This document shows, piece after piece, positions 56,283 to 64,000 of a DNA stretch of 64,000 bases; positions within the stretch are counted from its first letter, which is position 1; each line of letters starts with the position of its first letter. Source of the DNA: Dryocola sp031988645. Lineage in GTDB: Bacteria; Pseudomonadota; Gammaproteobacteria; Enterobacterales; Enterobacteriaceae. Where the stretch lies: positions 2,604,001 to 2,668,000 of the forward strand of contig NZ_CP150452.1 in NCBI RefSeq assembly GCF_051307045.1, written 5' to 3'. Made by a program: the position numbers and the translations under genes. Below the pieces are notes generated by a model that saw only the letters and a program-made list of their open reading frames with translations, was not told the origin of the DNA and made no database searches.

Positions 56283-56512
56283 ACACAACAAAATGTAGTA
56301 GTAAACTTAAAAACAAATTTATCGACTACGCATGAACCTGCTGATTCAGAAAACCTTTCCGGATGCATGGAATAATTATAAGCACATGAATAAAAACAAT
56401 AAAAATACAAAACAGGATTGTATTCATACACATTATGAAGAAGCAGGAGATAAGAAAAACAGGCCATACGCTTCACTTGACTACTACATTTCATTCGCGC
56501 AGAATCACAAAG

Positions 56513-56531
56513 GATAATGATACTTATTACT
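56513..56531 (+). promoter_or_regulatory. Fur box upstream of the siderophore ABC operon
   Basis: GATAATGATACTTATTACT matches 15 of 19 positions of the Fur consensus, including the first ten. It lies 53 bases before the ATPase gene start. Confidence 0.8.
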
Positions 56532-56583
56532 ATTTATTAAGATTATGACACTCGATAAATACGGATTTCGGTGCTGGAGTAAA

Positions 56584-57408
56584 ATGCCGCAACAAGATGA
56601 TCACAAAACGGATGAAAGCGGTTTACATATTGAAACCCTGAGTACCGGTTATCAAAAAAATATCATTATCGATGGTATCAGCCTGACCATTCCATCCGGC
56701 AAAATGACGGTGCTGGCAGGAGCAAATGGTTCAGGAAAATCAACGCTGCTCAATACCATTGCGCGGATGATTACCCCGTTTGCCGGTAAAATTATTCTTG
56801 ATGGTAAAGCTATTCATCAGCAGCCCACCAAACAGGTGGCTCGCCAATTAGGGCTCCTGCCGCAAAACCCGCTGTTGCCGGAGGGGCTAACCGTTTTCGA
56901 ACTGATTAGTCGCGGGCGCTTTCCGTGGCAGGGATTTTTACGCCAATGGTCAGAAGCGGATGAACAGGCCATTGAACAGGCTTTACGCTTAACCGGCACA
57001 GCAGATTTAGCCCACCTACCGGTAGAAAGCCTGTCCGGAGGCCAGCGTCAGCGCTGCTGGATAGCGATGACGCTGGCTCAACAAACCCCGATTATCTTAC
57101 TGGATGAGCCGACCACTTTTCTGGATTTACGTTATCAGGTAGAAATTCTCGAATTACTTCGTGATTTAACATTACACCATAACCACACGGTAATAATGGT
57201 CTTGCATGACCTGAATTTTGCGATCAACTATGCCGACACGCTGGTATTTCTTAAACAAGGTAAGTTATCCGGCATTATCGATAACCCTGCGGATTGCACA
57301 CCTGAACTGATCCGCTCAGTATTTGATCTGGACGTTTATATGTCGGTCAACCCGCATACTGGCAAACCCTTTTTCATGCCCTTTCCGGCTATGACGGGCG
57401 GCATATAA
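56584..57408 (+). CDS. Iron-siderophore ABC transporter ATP-binding protein (FecE/FepC type)
   Basis: ATPase of a ferric-siderophore importer. The 274 residues include Walker A GANGSGKST (about 46-54), signature LSGGQRQRCWIA, Walker B IILLDEPTTFLDLRY and the switch histidine in VLHDLNFA. The ATG at 56584 has GGAG 4 bases upstream; an in-frame ATG 13 codons earlier is possible. First gene of a five-gene run with overlaps (ATPase, permease, permease, binding protein, RpiR regulator). Confidence 0.93.
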   Translation: MPQQDDHKTDESGLHIETLSTGYQKNIIIDGISLTIPSGKMTVLAGANGSGKSTLLNTIARMITPFAGKIILDGKAIHQQPTKQVARQLGLLPQNPLLPEGLTVFELISRGRFPWQGFLRQWSEADEQAIEQALRLTGTADLAHLPVESLSGGQRQRCWIAMTLAQQTPIILLDEPTTFLDLRYQVEILELLRDLTLHHNHTVIMVLHDLNFAINYADTLVFLKQGKLSGIIDNPADCTPELIRSVFDLDVYMSVNPHTGKPFFMPFPAMTGGI

Positions 57409-58433
57409 TGCAGCAGGCAGTTTCGTTATTTAGCCGTAGCAAATCCCGTTATCTGACCCGGCTACTATTGCTATTACTGATGGTGATAGTTTGCGCAGTT
57501 TTTGACTTGGCCATCGGCGCAAGCTACATCGCACCCCGTACGGTGTTGCAGGCGCTCTTTGATTACGATCCGGGAAATTTCAGTCACCGCGTTGTTATCG
57601 AATTACGCTTACTGCGGCTGGTAGCGGCATTGCTGATTGGTACCGCATTAGGGGTAGCTGGTTTGCTGTTACAGTCAGTTATCCGTAATCCATTAGGCGA
57701 GCCTCATATTTTGGGACTCAACGCCGGCGCGGCTCTTGCCGTGGTACTGAGTACTGCCAGTGGAGCAGGCTGGTTAATCTCCCCCGCCGTTCGCCCGCTG
57801 GTCGCAGCCGCAGGAGCTGCGTTACTGTTTAGCCTGGTGATCACGTTTTCTTCCGCCGGCCGTAGCGGCTTAACGGTGGTTAAAGTGACGCTATGCGGGG
57901 TGGCTCTTTCCGCCTTCGCTTCCTCTCTAAGCGCTACCGTGCTGATACTGGATGAACAAACGCTTATGGACATGCGGACCTGGCTGGCAGGAGATCTAGC
58001 CGGTTTGAGCTGGCCGGTGATAACCGCGGCCGCGATATTGACTGGCATCGCCATGCTCCTCGCCACCTGGCAGGCTCCTTCACTGAATATGCTGGCGTTA
58101 GGAGATCATCTGGCGCGCGGGCTGGGTGTTAACCTGCAACGTACCCGGCTGTTCTCCATTATTGCAATCGCATTGCTCAGCGGAGCCGCAGTTTCTATTG
58201 CAGGGCCGATCGGTTTCGTCGGTCTGATAGTCCCTCATATCATCCGCCGGCTGGTCACCGAAGATCTGCGCAGGGCGCTCCCCTGTTGTGCGCTGGGGGG
58301 AGCGCTGGTGCTGCTTGTTGCAGATATTGCCGCCCGAACCCTGATAGCACCGCAGGAACTGGCCACCGGCGTGATGACGGCTCTGGCAGGGGCACCGGTA
58401 TTTATCTTTATTGCCTCAAGGTTTTTCAAATGA
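57408..58433 (+). CDS. Iron-siderophore ABC transporter permease (FecCD family)
   Basis: A 341-residue inner-membrane permease with about ten hydrophobic segments. Family motifs are RLLRLVAALLIGTALGVAGLLLQSVIRNPLGEPHILGLNAGAAL and, near the C-terminus, GPIGFVGLIVPHIIRRLV, the loop that contacts the ATPase. The ATG overlaps the ATPase stop by one base; its own stop overlaps the next permease by 4 bases. Confidence 0.94.
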   Translation: MQQAVSLFSRSKSRYLTRLLLLLLMVIVCAVFDLAIGASYIAPRTVLQALFDYDPGNFSHRVVIELRLLRLVAALLIGTALGVAGLLLQSVIRNPLGEPHILGLNAGAALAVVLSTASGAGWLISPAVRPLVAAAGAALLFSLVITFSSAGRSGLTVVKVTLCGVALSAFASSLSATVLILDEQTLMDMRTWLAGDLAGLSWPVITAAAILTGIAMLLATWQAPSLNMLALGDHLARGLGVNLQRTRLFSIIAIALLSGAAVSIAGPIGFVGLIVPHIIRRLVTEDLRRALPCCALGGALVLLVADIAARTLIAPQELATGVMTALAGAPVFIFIASRFFK

Positions 58434-59482
58434 GTCGTCTGTTACACCAGGCCGGACGGGTGGCGCTGCGAAAAGGCAGGCTATCTGTGTTACTGCGTCC
58501 CGCCATGCTTTATCGACTGTTTTTTTTTCTACTGCTGATTCTGGCGTTACTTGTCTTCGGCGTTTGTCGCGGCAGCTTGCCGGTTCCCGTATCCGCTATA
58601 GCTAAGGTCCTGTTTTATCCGCAGAGTCTGAACGATCCTTCCGTCTATATTGTCCGGGATGTACGACTGCCGCGTCTGCTGATGGCCTTATCTATCGGGG
58701 CTATGCTGGGAATGGCCGGGGCGGCAATGCAATCTATTACGCGTAACGGACTGGCCGATCCTGGCCTACTGGGCGTACGAGAAGGCACCAGTATCGTGGT
58801 TCTGACGCAAATATTATTTTTCCCGACGCTCAGCGTACTCTGGCAACCGATCGCAGGGATGGCTGGCGGTCTGTTAGTGGCGCTACTGGTTGTCGTCCTG
58901 GCGCGCGATTTTTCCCGGCCACGATTTATTTTAATCGGGATTGGTATTTCCTGGATTTTCGCGGCCGCCATCGGGGTATTTATGACTACTGCCGATGTCA
59001 GACAGGTGCAAACCGTCATGCTGTGGATGGCCGGCAGCCTGAATACCGTTAGCTGGCCGTTGTTGCTGATGGCGCTGTGCTGGGGAATCCCGGCATCGCT
59101 GCTCCTGTTTCTAACCGCCCGGGCGTCCGATGTCGCTTTGCTGGGAAATCCCACGGCAACCGGTCTGGGGGTTCGCTTATCACAACTGACGTTGCTGCGT
59201 TTTACCGCCCCGGTAATTTTGACCGCCACCTGTATATCCTGCGTTGGCAGTATTGGTTTTGTCGGCCTGATGGCTCCTCATCTCTCACGGATGCTGTTTC
59301 GCGGCGGGCAGGCCGGATTATTGAGTGGCAGCGCGGCATGCGGGGCTTTGCTGGTGCTGCTGGCTGACACCCTAGGGCGCCTGGCGTTCTCCCCGCTGCA
59401 ATTACCCGCGGGCATTATTATTTCACTGCTGGGCGGTCCCTTTTTCCTGTTACTGCTCTGGCGACGTCGGGATAGTTTCTGA
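58430..59482 (+). CDS. Iron-siderophore ABC transporter permease (FecCD family), second subunit
   Basis: A 350-residue permease that pairs with the one before it. Motifs VRLPRLLMALSIGAMLGMAGAAMQSITRNGLADPGLLGV and GSIGFVGLMAPHLSRMLF are present. The start at 58430 (ATGA overlap) is chosen because it follows the previous gene directly and matches family length; the frame is open for 48 more codons upstream. It has a longer basic N-terminus than usual (RQRLL-type lead before the first membrane segment). Confidence 0.93.
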   Translation: MSRLLHQAGRVALRKGRLSVLLRPAMLYRLFFFLLLILALLVFGVCRGSLPVPVSAIAKVLFYPQSLNDPSVYIVRDVRLPRLLMALSIGAMLGMAGAAMQSITRNGLADPGLLGVREGTSIVVLTQILFFPTLSVLWQPIAGMAGGLLVALLVVVLARDFSRPRFILIGIGISWIFAAAIGVFMTTADVRQVQTVMLWMAGSLNTVSWPLLLMALCWGIPASLLLFLTARASDVALLGNPTATGLGVRLSQLTLLRFTAPVILTATCISCVGSIGFVGLMAPHLSRMLFRGGQAGLLSGSAACGALLVLLADTLGRLAFSPLQLPAGIIISLLGGPFFLLLLWRRRDSF

Positions 59483-59497
59483 CCGTTAAGGATTATT

Positions 59498-60445
59498 ATG
59501 CGCATCCTCTCTATTCTACTGCTTTGTACCAGCTTCTTTGCCATGGCAAACCCGCCAGCACAGCAATTTACCGACGACCTGGGGCGTACAGTGACGGTGC
59601 CTTTGCACCCCAAACGTATTGTCTCGTTGCACGATCTGGACATCACTATCCCGCTGATTGAACTGGGTATCCTTCCGGTCGGCAGCCATGGCCGGACGCG
59701 GCCGGATGGCAGTCACTTCCTGCGTTCGGCCCGCCTGCTGACAGGGATCGATTTTGATAACTCGGCCATTCAGTTTATCGGCACCGCCGATATCGATATT
59801 GAATCCATCGCCGCGCTGAAGCCCGATTTAATTATCACCGAACCAAGCCGCAATGTTTCAGTGACACAATTAGAGAAAATTGCCCCCACCGTCAGCATCG
59901 ATCATCTTAACGGCGGCGCTCCGCGGATCTATAGCAAACTGGCGCAATTGACCGGCAGCGAGGCACGGCTGGCGCTGCTTGAAGCGCGTTATCAGGAACA
60001 GATCAAACAGCTCAGACAAACCATTGATAACCGAAAAATCACCGTGTCGGTGATCCAGGCAAATAACGGTAAGGTGGCTGTGATGTACAGCTATCACTCT
60101 CTGGGCAAAGTGTTACGCGATGCAGGCTTGACCTTCCCCGCCCTGATTAACAATATTCCGCAAAACGGACGCATGAATGTCAGTGCGGAAAGGTTGCCGG
60201 ATCTCGATGCTGATTTCGTATTCGCTACCTGGCGCGGTGATACCGGCGGCAAACCCGTGGATGAAATCGCCGCCATGAATGCGTTAATGCCGGGCTGGTG
60301 CCATTTCCTGACCGCCTGTCAGAAAGGACATTATGTGCTGGTTTCCCGCGAAGAAGCGATTTCGAACTCGTTTGCCGCCCTCAGTCTGATGACCGCTGTA
60401 GTGCAGTCTCATATTGCCGGGCTGGATCTGTCTGGCGCGAAATAA
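59498..60445 (+). CDS. Iron-siderophore periplasmic binding protein (FecB/FepB type)
   Basis: A 315-residue protein with a cleaved signal peptide (MRILSILLLCTSFFAMA) and the two-lobed helical-backbone fold of class III binding proteins. The start of the mature part, FTDDLGRTVTVPLHPKRIVSL, and the SIAALKPDLIITEPSR stretch are typical of siderophore-binding proteins. It starts 15 bases after the second permease. It would carry the ferric complex from the receptor to the permeases. Confidence 0.92.
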   Translation: MRILSILLLCTSFFAMANPPAQQFTDDLGRTVTVPLHPKRIVSLHDLDITIPLIELGILPVGSHGRTRPDGSHFLRSARLLTGIDFDNSAIQFIGTADIDIESIAALKPDLIITEPSRNVSVTQLEKIAPTVSIDHLNGGAPRIYSKLAQLTGSEARLALLEARYQEQIKQLRQTIDNRKITVSVIQANNGKVAVMYSYHSLGKVLRDAGLTFPALINNIPQNGRMNVSAERLPDLDADFVFATWRGDTGGKPVDEIAAMNALMPGWCHFLTACQKGHYVLVSREEAISNSFAALSLMTAVVQSHIAGLDLSGAK

Positions 60446-60457
60446 CCGGAGCTAAAG

Positions 60458-61366
60458 ATGACTGACCATAAAAAAAATAAAAACAGAGTGGACGTATACG
60501 GTGAACGTTTGCGCAGCCGGGCACCCCAGCTTTCAGCCGGTTTACAGACCGTGTTGCACTACATTAACGAAAACCGATCGGCGGTACTGGAATCCACCGC
60601 GCTTGAAATCGCCTCAGCGACCAATACCTCGGATGCTACCGTGGTGCGGGCAGTCCAGGCATTAGGTTTTGCCGGATTACGCGATTTGAAAAAAACCCTT
60701 GAGCTATGGTTTGAACCCGTGATGACTTCCACTGATAAAATGAGCATCACGCTAACGGAATTCACCGGTGACGTTGATTCAAGCATTAATTTTGTCCTGG
60801 AAGGACATAAGCGCGCCTGTGAGGTTTTATCCTCGCCGGCGAATCGTGTTGCCCTGTCACAGGCCGTATCGCTGCTGCTGGACGCCCGTCAGGTGGCTAT
60901 TTTCGGCATTAATGCTTCGGGCATCCTGGCGGAATATACTGCGCGATTGTTTAACCGCATAGGGTTGCCTTGTGCGCCACTCAACCGCTCAGGCGTCGGC
61001 CTCGCCGAACAGCTACTTACCCTGCAGCGGGGAGATGTTCTGGTGATGATGGCTCAAAAATCAGCCCACCGGGAGGGGATGACGACCCTGCGTGAAGCTA
61101 AACGGTTAGGCATGCCGGTCATACTGCTGACCAATGCCTTAGATTCACGCTTTGCACAGGAAGCCGATGTAGTGATTCAGGTCCCCCGAGGCGGAGAAAA
61201 TGGCAAAGTCCCCCTGCATGGGACCGTGCTTATCTGTCTGGAAATGCTGGTGCTATCCGTCGCTTCTTCCGCGTCACAGCGCACGATAAAATCAATGAAA
61301 CGGATGCAGGAATTGCATCGCGGCCTGAAAACCGGCGGTCATAAACGCCAGGAGAAACCAATGTGA
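60458..61366 (+). CDS. MurR/RpiR-family transcription regulator with SIS domain
   Basis: A 302-residue regulator. The N-terminal RpiR helix-turn-helix (about 25-100) includes STALEIASATNTSDATVVRAVQALGFAGLRDLKK. A SIS sugar-isomerase domain follows (about 130-270) with VAIFGINASGILAEYTARLFNRIG and VLVMMAQKSAHREGM. SIS domains usually sense phosphosugars. It follows the binding protein gene by 12 bases, so it is part of the siderophore operon, which is an unusual partner for this family. It may control the operon itself; the signal is unknown. Confidence 0.88.
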   Translation: MTDHKKNKNRVDVYGERLRSRAPQLSAGLQTVLHYINENRSAVLESTALEIASATNTSDATVVRAVQALGFAGLRDLKKTLELWFEPVMTSTDKMSITLTEFTGDVDSSINFVLEGHKRACEVLSSPANRVALSQAVSLLLDARQVAIFGINASGILAEYTARLFNRIGLPCAPLNRSGVGLAEQLLTLQRGDVLVMMAQKSAHREGMTTLREAKRLGMPVILLTNALDSRFAQEADVVIQVPRGGENGKVPLHGTVLICLEMLVLSVASSASQRTIKSMKRMQELHRGLKTGGHKRQEKPM

Positions 61367-61455
61367 GGACGGGCAAAAACCGTCAGGCCGACCTTTTTTG
61401 AGCCAGCCCCGCCTCGCGTTACGTCGCCTTAACGCTATTTATGATTGACAATCTG

Positions 61456-61494
61456 CCTGTAAATACGGTACCAAACAAGTACCATATTTACAGG
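61456..61494. promoter_or_regulatory. Operator-like inverted repeat upstream of the esterase gene
   Basis: Two 16-base arms (CCTGTAAATACGGTAC and its complement with one mismatch) are separated by 7 bases (CAAACAA). The centre GGTAC-N7-GTACC is the same as in the operator before the tetR gene at 63714-63740. It lies 47 bases before the esterase ATG. Confidence 0.8.
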
Positions 61495-61540
61495 TCGGCC
61501 TGTAGCACATCTATGCGCGGGAAATAATAAGGAAAATAAT

Positions 61541-62875
61541 ATGCCATCACGTCGGGAATTTTTGATCATGAGCGCCGGGACGCTTCTGGCAATCAGCGTG
61601 CCCGGTTTCGCAAGAAACGATCTCCCGCATGTCAGAAGCGCCACCGCGGTTACTCAGGTGTTCGGTGATGGTATCCGCCTGGCGGCCGTTGCCGTGGAGT
61701 ATGACGCGCCGGTACGGGGAGCAGAGCTTAGCGTTGCCGGTTTTCGCGTCAAAGACCGAACCGTTACGGGAGCTTTTACCAGCGCCTCTGCCGATCCCCG
61801 CGATCGGGCGGCAATGGGGCGCTTTGTTATCGTGACTCTGTCGCCAGAAGATGATAACGCCCTGCTTGCCGAAAAGGTGCCGCCGAAAAACGGCGCTCGG
61901 ACGTCCCCTTCTGCCGGAGGAGGGCCGGGTAAAGCAGGCGATATTCCGCCTTATGACACGGTTTACAGGCATCCCGAAGCTACCATCATGCAAACAGGCT
62001 CAGTCAAGATGAGCAACGGCCATACCCTTCCCCCGAGCCAAACCGCCCTGACTACGACAAAGGTCAAAAACCCAGTCGTTGACGATTTTCAGGCTCTGGA
62101 ATTCCACGATCCCAAAACGGGTAACATACTGCGCTATAACCTCTATGTACCGAAGGGGTATGACAGGGAGAAATCCTGGCCGCTGGTACTGTTCATGCAT
62201 GATGCCGGCGCGACCAGCGACGTAACACGCACCACCCTGTATCAGGGTCTGGGCGCGGTGGTCTGGGCCAGTCCTGAAGATCAGGCCAGCCGCCCCTGCT
62301 TTGTCCTTGCGCCTGAGTATGCGGAAATTATCGCTGACGATGACTCGCGCACCTCCGGCATGCTTGATACCACAATAGATCTGATTCGTGCGCTGTCAGC
62401 GCAATACTCTATCGATCGGAACCGTCTCTACGCCACCGGCCAGTCCGGCGGCTGCATGATGTCGATCGCTATGAATATTAAGTATCCGGACTTTTTCGCC
62501 GCCTCCTTGCTCGTTGCCGGGCAGTGGGACCCGGCGCTGGTGAAGCCGCTCGCCCGCCAGAAACTGTGGATACTGGTTTCGCAGGACGACAACAAGGCCT
62601 GGCCGGGACAAAACGCCATTACCGCCGCCCTGGAAAAAGAGGGCGCGAAAATCAGCCGCGCCACCTGGGATGGAACCTGGTCGCCGCAAGAATTCCAGAC
62701 CGCTTTCAATAAGATTGATGCCGAAGGCAGCCCGATCAACTATGTCTCCTTCCGAAAAGGCACCGTAATTCCGCCCAACCAGTCATCAGAAGGCGCCAGC
62801 GGCCACCGGAACACCTGGCGTATTGCTTACGGCATCGAACCTGTCCGGGAATGGCTTTTCCGACAGCATGGATAA
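61541..62875 (+). CDS. Tat-exported alpha/beta-hydrolase esterase (PHB-depolymerase-like)
   Basis: A 444-residue enzyme with a twin-arginine signal, SRREFL at residues 3-8, then a hydrophobic stretch cleaved after about PGFA. An N-terminal immunoglobulin-like part (about 35-160, TAVTQVFGDGIRLAAVAVEYD) precedes the catalytic domain. The nucleophile is S302 in TGQSGGCM, the acid probably D349/D350 in SQDDNKAW, and the base H422 in SGHRNTW. These fit secreted esterases of the PHB-depolymerase/feruloyl-esterase type. The substrate is unknown. A TetR-type operator stands before it, and tetR lies convergent downstream. Confidence 0.85.
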   Translation: MPSRREFLIMSAGTLLAISVPGFARNDLPHVRSATAVTQVFGDGIRLAAVAVEYDAPVRGAELSVAGFRVKDRTVTGAFTSASADPRDRAAMGRFVIVTLSPEDDNALLAEKVPPKNGARTSPSAGGGPGKAGDIPPYDTVYRHPEATIMQTGSVKMSNGHTLPPSQTALTTTKVKNPVVDDFQALEFHDPKTGNILRYNLYVPKGYDREKSWPLVLFMHDAGATSDVTRTTLYQGLGAVVWASPEDQASRPCFVLAPEYAEIIADDDSRTSGMLDTTIDLIRALSAQYSIDRNRLYATGQSGGCMMSIAMNIKYPDFFAASLLVAGQWDPALVKPLARQKLWILVSQDDNKAWPGQNAITAALEKEGAKISRATWDGTWSPQEFQTAFNKIDAEGSPINYVSFRKGTVIPPNQSSEGASGHRNTWRIAYGIEPVREWLFRQHG

Positions 62876-63016
62876 AAATATCCTGCGCCTCGACAGCCAG
62901 ATTGATACGCTGACGCTATGGCGGGCCACTGGTTAACCGGCATACGTAGATAAAAGCCGCGGCATGTATAAGCATGTGGTGGCTTTTGGCTCGGATAATA
63001 CTTTCGCCAGTATTGT

Positions 63017-63685
63017 TTAAGTGGCGGAATGGATACCACGCAGAACGATTCGTATTCTTTTTTTTATGGTTTCCAGTTGATGCACGCGCCCTTTCGCATC
63101 TAACTGTCGTTCCCCTTCCGTCTCTGATACCCATTTTCTCGGGATAAGGGCGCCAAAAACAATATCCATCAGCATGCCGGCACAAACCCCGGGTTCTTCG
63201 ACGTTAAGCCTTCCTTTTTTATTCTCGCTTTCAAGCCATTCCATCAACAGCTCGCGGGAATGGATAGCTTTGCTTTCATACAGATAATCCGACAGCTCGG
63301 GGAAAAAAACGGCCTCTCTTGTCATCAGTTTAAGAATGGCTTCTCTTTCCACTGCCTCATGTTCACTGCTGTCCAGCCGGAAAATGCGAAACAGCGTTTC
63401 TTCCAGAGACAAACGTTCATCTACCGGACGCGGCAGCGCCATAAAAAGATAACGATGTTCTTTAATAACGGTGGCAAAAATATCCATCTTATTGGCAAAC
63501 ACTTCATAGATTGCACGTTTTGACACTCTTGCCCGGCGGGCGACTTCAGCGGTCGTAGTCTGCGCAAAACCCAGTTCAAGAAAAGCGCTGTAAGCGCCCT
63601 GAATGATAGCTTTCCGTCGCTCTTCATACTCCATAACTTTTGGCCGTCCCCGCCGGGCGGTTATGGAGTTATCTTTTTTGCACAT
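63017..63685 (-). CDS. TetR/AcrR-family transcription regulator
   Basis: A 222-residue repressor-type protein. After a basic lead (ARRGRPKV) comes the TetR helix-turn-helix (about 20-70) with AYSAFLELGFAQTTTAEVARRARVSKRAIYEVFANK. The C-terminal ligand domain is not assignable. The ATG at 63685 has AAGGAAG upstream. A perfect 10-base inverted repeat (63714-63740) overlaps its promoter and that of the divergent gene, and a related one precedes the esterase gene; these are its probable operators. Confidence 0.9.
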   Translation of the reverse strand: MCKKDNSITARRGRPKVMEYEERRKAIIQGAYSAFLELGFAQTTTAEVARRARVSKRAIYEVFANKMDIFATVIKEHRYLFMALPRPVDERLSLEETLFRIFRLDSSEHEAVEREAILKLMTREAVFFPELSDYLYESKAIHSRELLMEWLESENKKGRLNVEEPGVCAGMLMDIVFGALIPRKWVSETEGERQLDAKGRVHQLETIKKRIRIVLRGIHSAT

Positions 63686-63713
63686 AGCGCTTCCTTTGAA
63701 TGTAACAGCCAAC

Positions 63714-63740
63714 TTTATGGTACTTGACTGGTACCATAAA
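63714..63740. promoter_or_regulatory. Palindromic operator between tetR and the divergent gene
   Basis: Perfect arms TTTATGGTAC and GTACCATAAA flank a 7-base spacer (TTGACTG). It is 28 bases before tetR and 91 bases before the divergent gene, and shares GGTAC-N7-GTACC with the site at 61456-61494. Confidence 0.85.
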
Positions 63741-63830
63741 ATGGATAACTATGATTATCAACGTCCACCGACAGCCACGCCAGTCGCAGTATGGCATTAA
63801 TCCCACTGCCGATTAGCCGTAAGGATAACC

Positions 63831-64000
63831 ATGAGCCATAAAAACACAGCGCCCTCTCCCATTCGCGATCCGCAAATATTACAGGTGCTGGAACGCATGA
63901 ATGCGGAGCGTAAACGTCCCTCTGCGGAAGCGTTTAGCGGGCCTGACGCCCACGATCCTGAAAAATTTGCCGATTATGGTTTCTCTATTCATCCGGAACA
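63831..64000 (+). CDS. Gene cut by the window end, possibly a class I O-methyltransferase
   Basis: An ATG at 63831 with AAGGA 6 bases upstream opens a frame to the window end (56 residues seen). The sequence includes IRDPQILQVLERMNAER and KFADYGFSIHPE. The opening is like that of small SAM-dependent O-methyltransferases (IxDPRVLAVLxRLHAE type), but the SAM motifs lie beyond the window, so this is only a suggestion. It is divergent from tetR across the shared operator. Confidence 0.45.
   Translation, partial: MSHKNTAPSPIRDPQILQVLERMNAERKRPSAEAFSGPDAHDPEKFADYGFSIHPE

Noticed and set aside
56332..56517. A 61-codon plus-strand open frame between the receptor and ABC genes
   Set aside because: Very AT-rich, Asn/Lys-rich translation, no ribosome site, and it overlaps the promoter region with Fur boxes. 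A leader peptide cannot be excluded, but nothing supports it.
1..64000. CRISPR arrays, insertion sequences and rRNA genes
   Set aside because: No array of regularly spaced repeats, no transposase-like frame with terminal inverted repeats and no rRNA sequence was found.

Overview
The window is chromosomal DNA of a gamma-proteobacterium of the family Enterobacteriaceae. From yecF to mtfA the gene order and protein sequences follow Escherichia coli/Salmonella very closely (yecF, sdiA, tcyN-tcyL-dcyD-tcyJ, fliZ-fliA, fliC, fliDST, amyA, yedD, yedEF, fliE, fliF to fliR, rcsA, dsrB, yodD, yedP, yedQ, yodC, yedI, yedA, vsr-dcm, yedJ, mtfA, tRNA-Asn, cbl, nac). The high-GC coding style, the extra genes and the complete nac promoter point to an Enterobacter/Cronobacter/Klebsiella-like relative rather than E. 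coli itself. The genus cannot be fixed from sequence reading alone.

Layout. 1-5.1 kb: end of yecF, the LuxR-type regulator sdiA, the cystine/D-cysteine uptake and breakdown genes, and fliZ. 5.1-9.8 kb: sigma-28 (fliA), flagellin, cap, and export chaperones, with clear sigma-28 promoters for fliC and fliD. 9.8-15 kb: cytoplasmic alpha-amylase, a CPA1-type cation/proton antiporter, lipoprotein YedD and the selenium-linked yedEF pair. 15-26.3 kb: fliE and the fliFGHIJK and fliLMNOPQR operons (MS ring, switch, export ATPase and export gate). 26.3-35.2 kb: capsule regulator rcsA, small conserved genes, the diguanylate cyclase dgcQ, and dcm/vsr. 35.3-42.4 kb: a lipoprotein hydrolase, a large autotransporter, DUF2238 and HD-domain genes, and mtfA.

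42.5-53.5 kb is bracketed by two identical tRNA-Asn(GUU) genes. It holds a quinone-oxidoreductase-like gene, a TetA-like exporter, a YncE-like lipoprotein divergent from a FhuE-like TonB receptor (Fur boxes between them), a chemoreceptor with a sigma-28 promoter, and the nitrogen/sulfur regulators cbl and nac. nac has a textbook sigma-54 promoter and an NtrC site.

53.5-64 kb, downstream of the second tRNA-Asn, looks like accessory DNA. It has a ferric-siderophore uptake locus (TonB receptor; ATPase, two permeases, binding protein) whose last gene is an RpiR/SIS-domain regulator. Next comes a Tat-exported esterase, a TetR regulator, and the start of a gene that resembles an O-methyltransferase. 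The same inverted-repeat operator core (GGTAC-N7-GTACC) lies before the esterase and between tetR and the last gene, which suggests a small TetR regulon.

The most striking pattern is that nine otherwise intact genes (tcyJ, fliC, fliD, fliM, fliR, the autotransporter, yncE-like, fhuE-like, cbl) each carry a single +1 insertion. In every case the insertion lengthens a GGCC to GGCCC or GGGCC. Removing that base restores the family protein each time. This looks systematic, most likely a sequencing or base-calling artefact at GGCC, perhaps linked to base modification, rather than nine independent pseudogenes.
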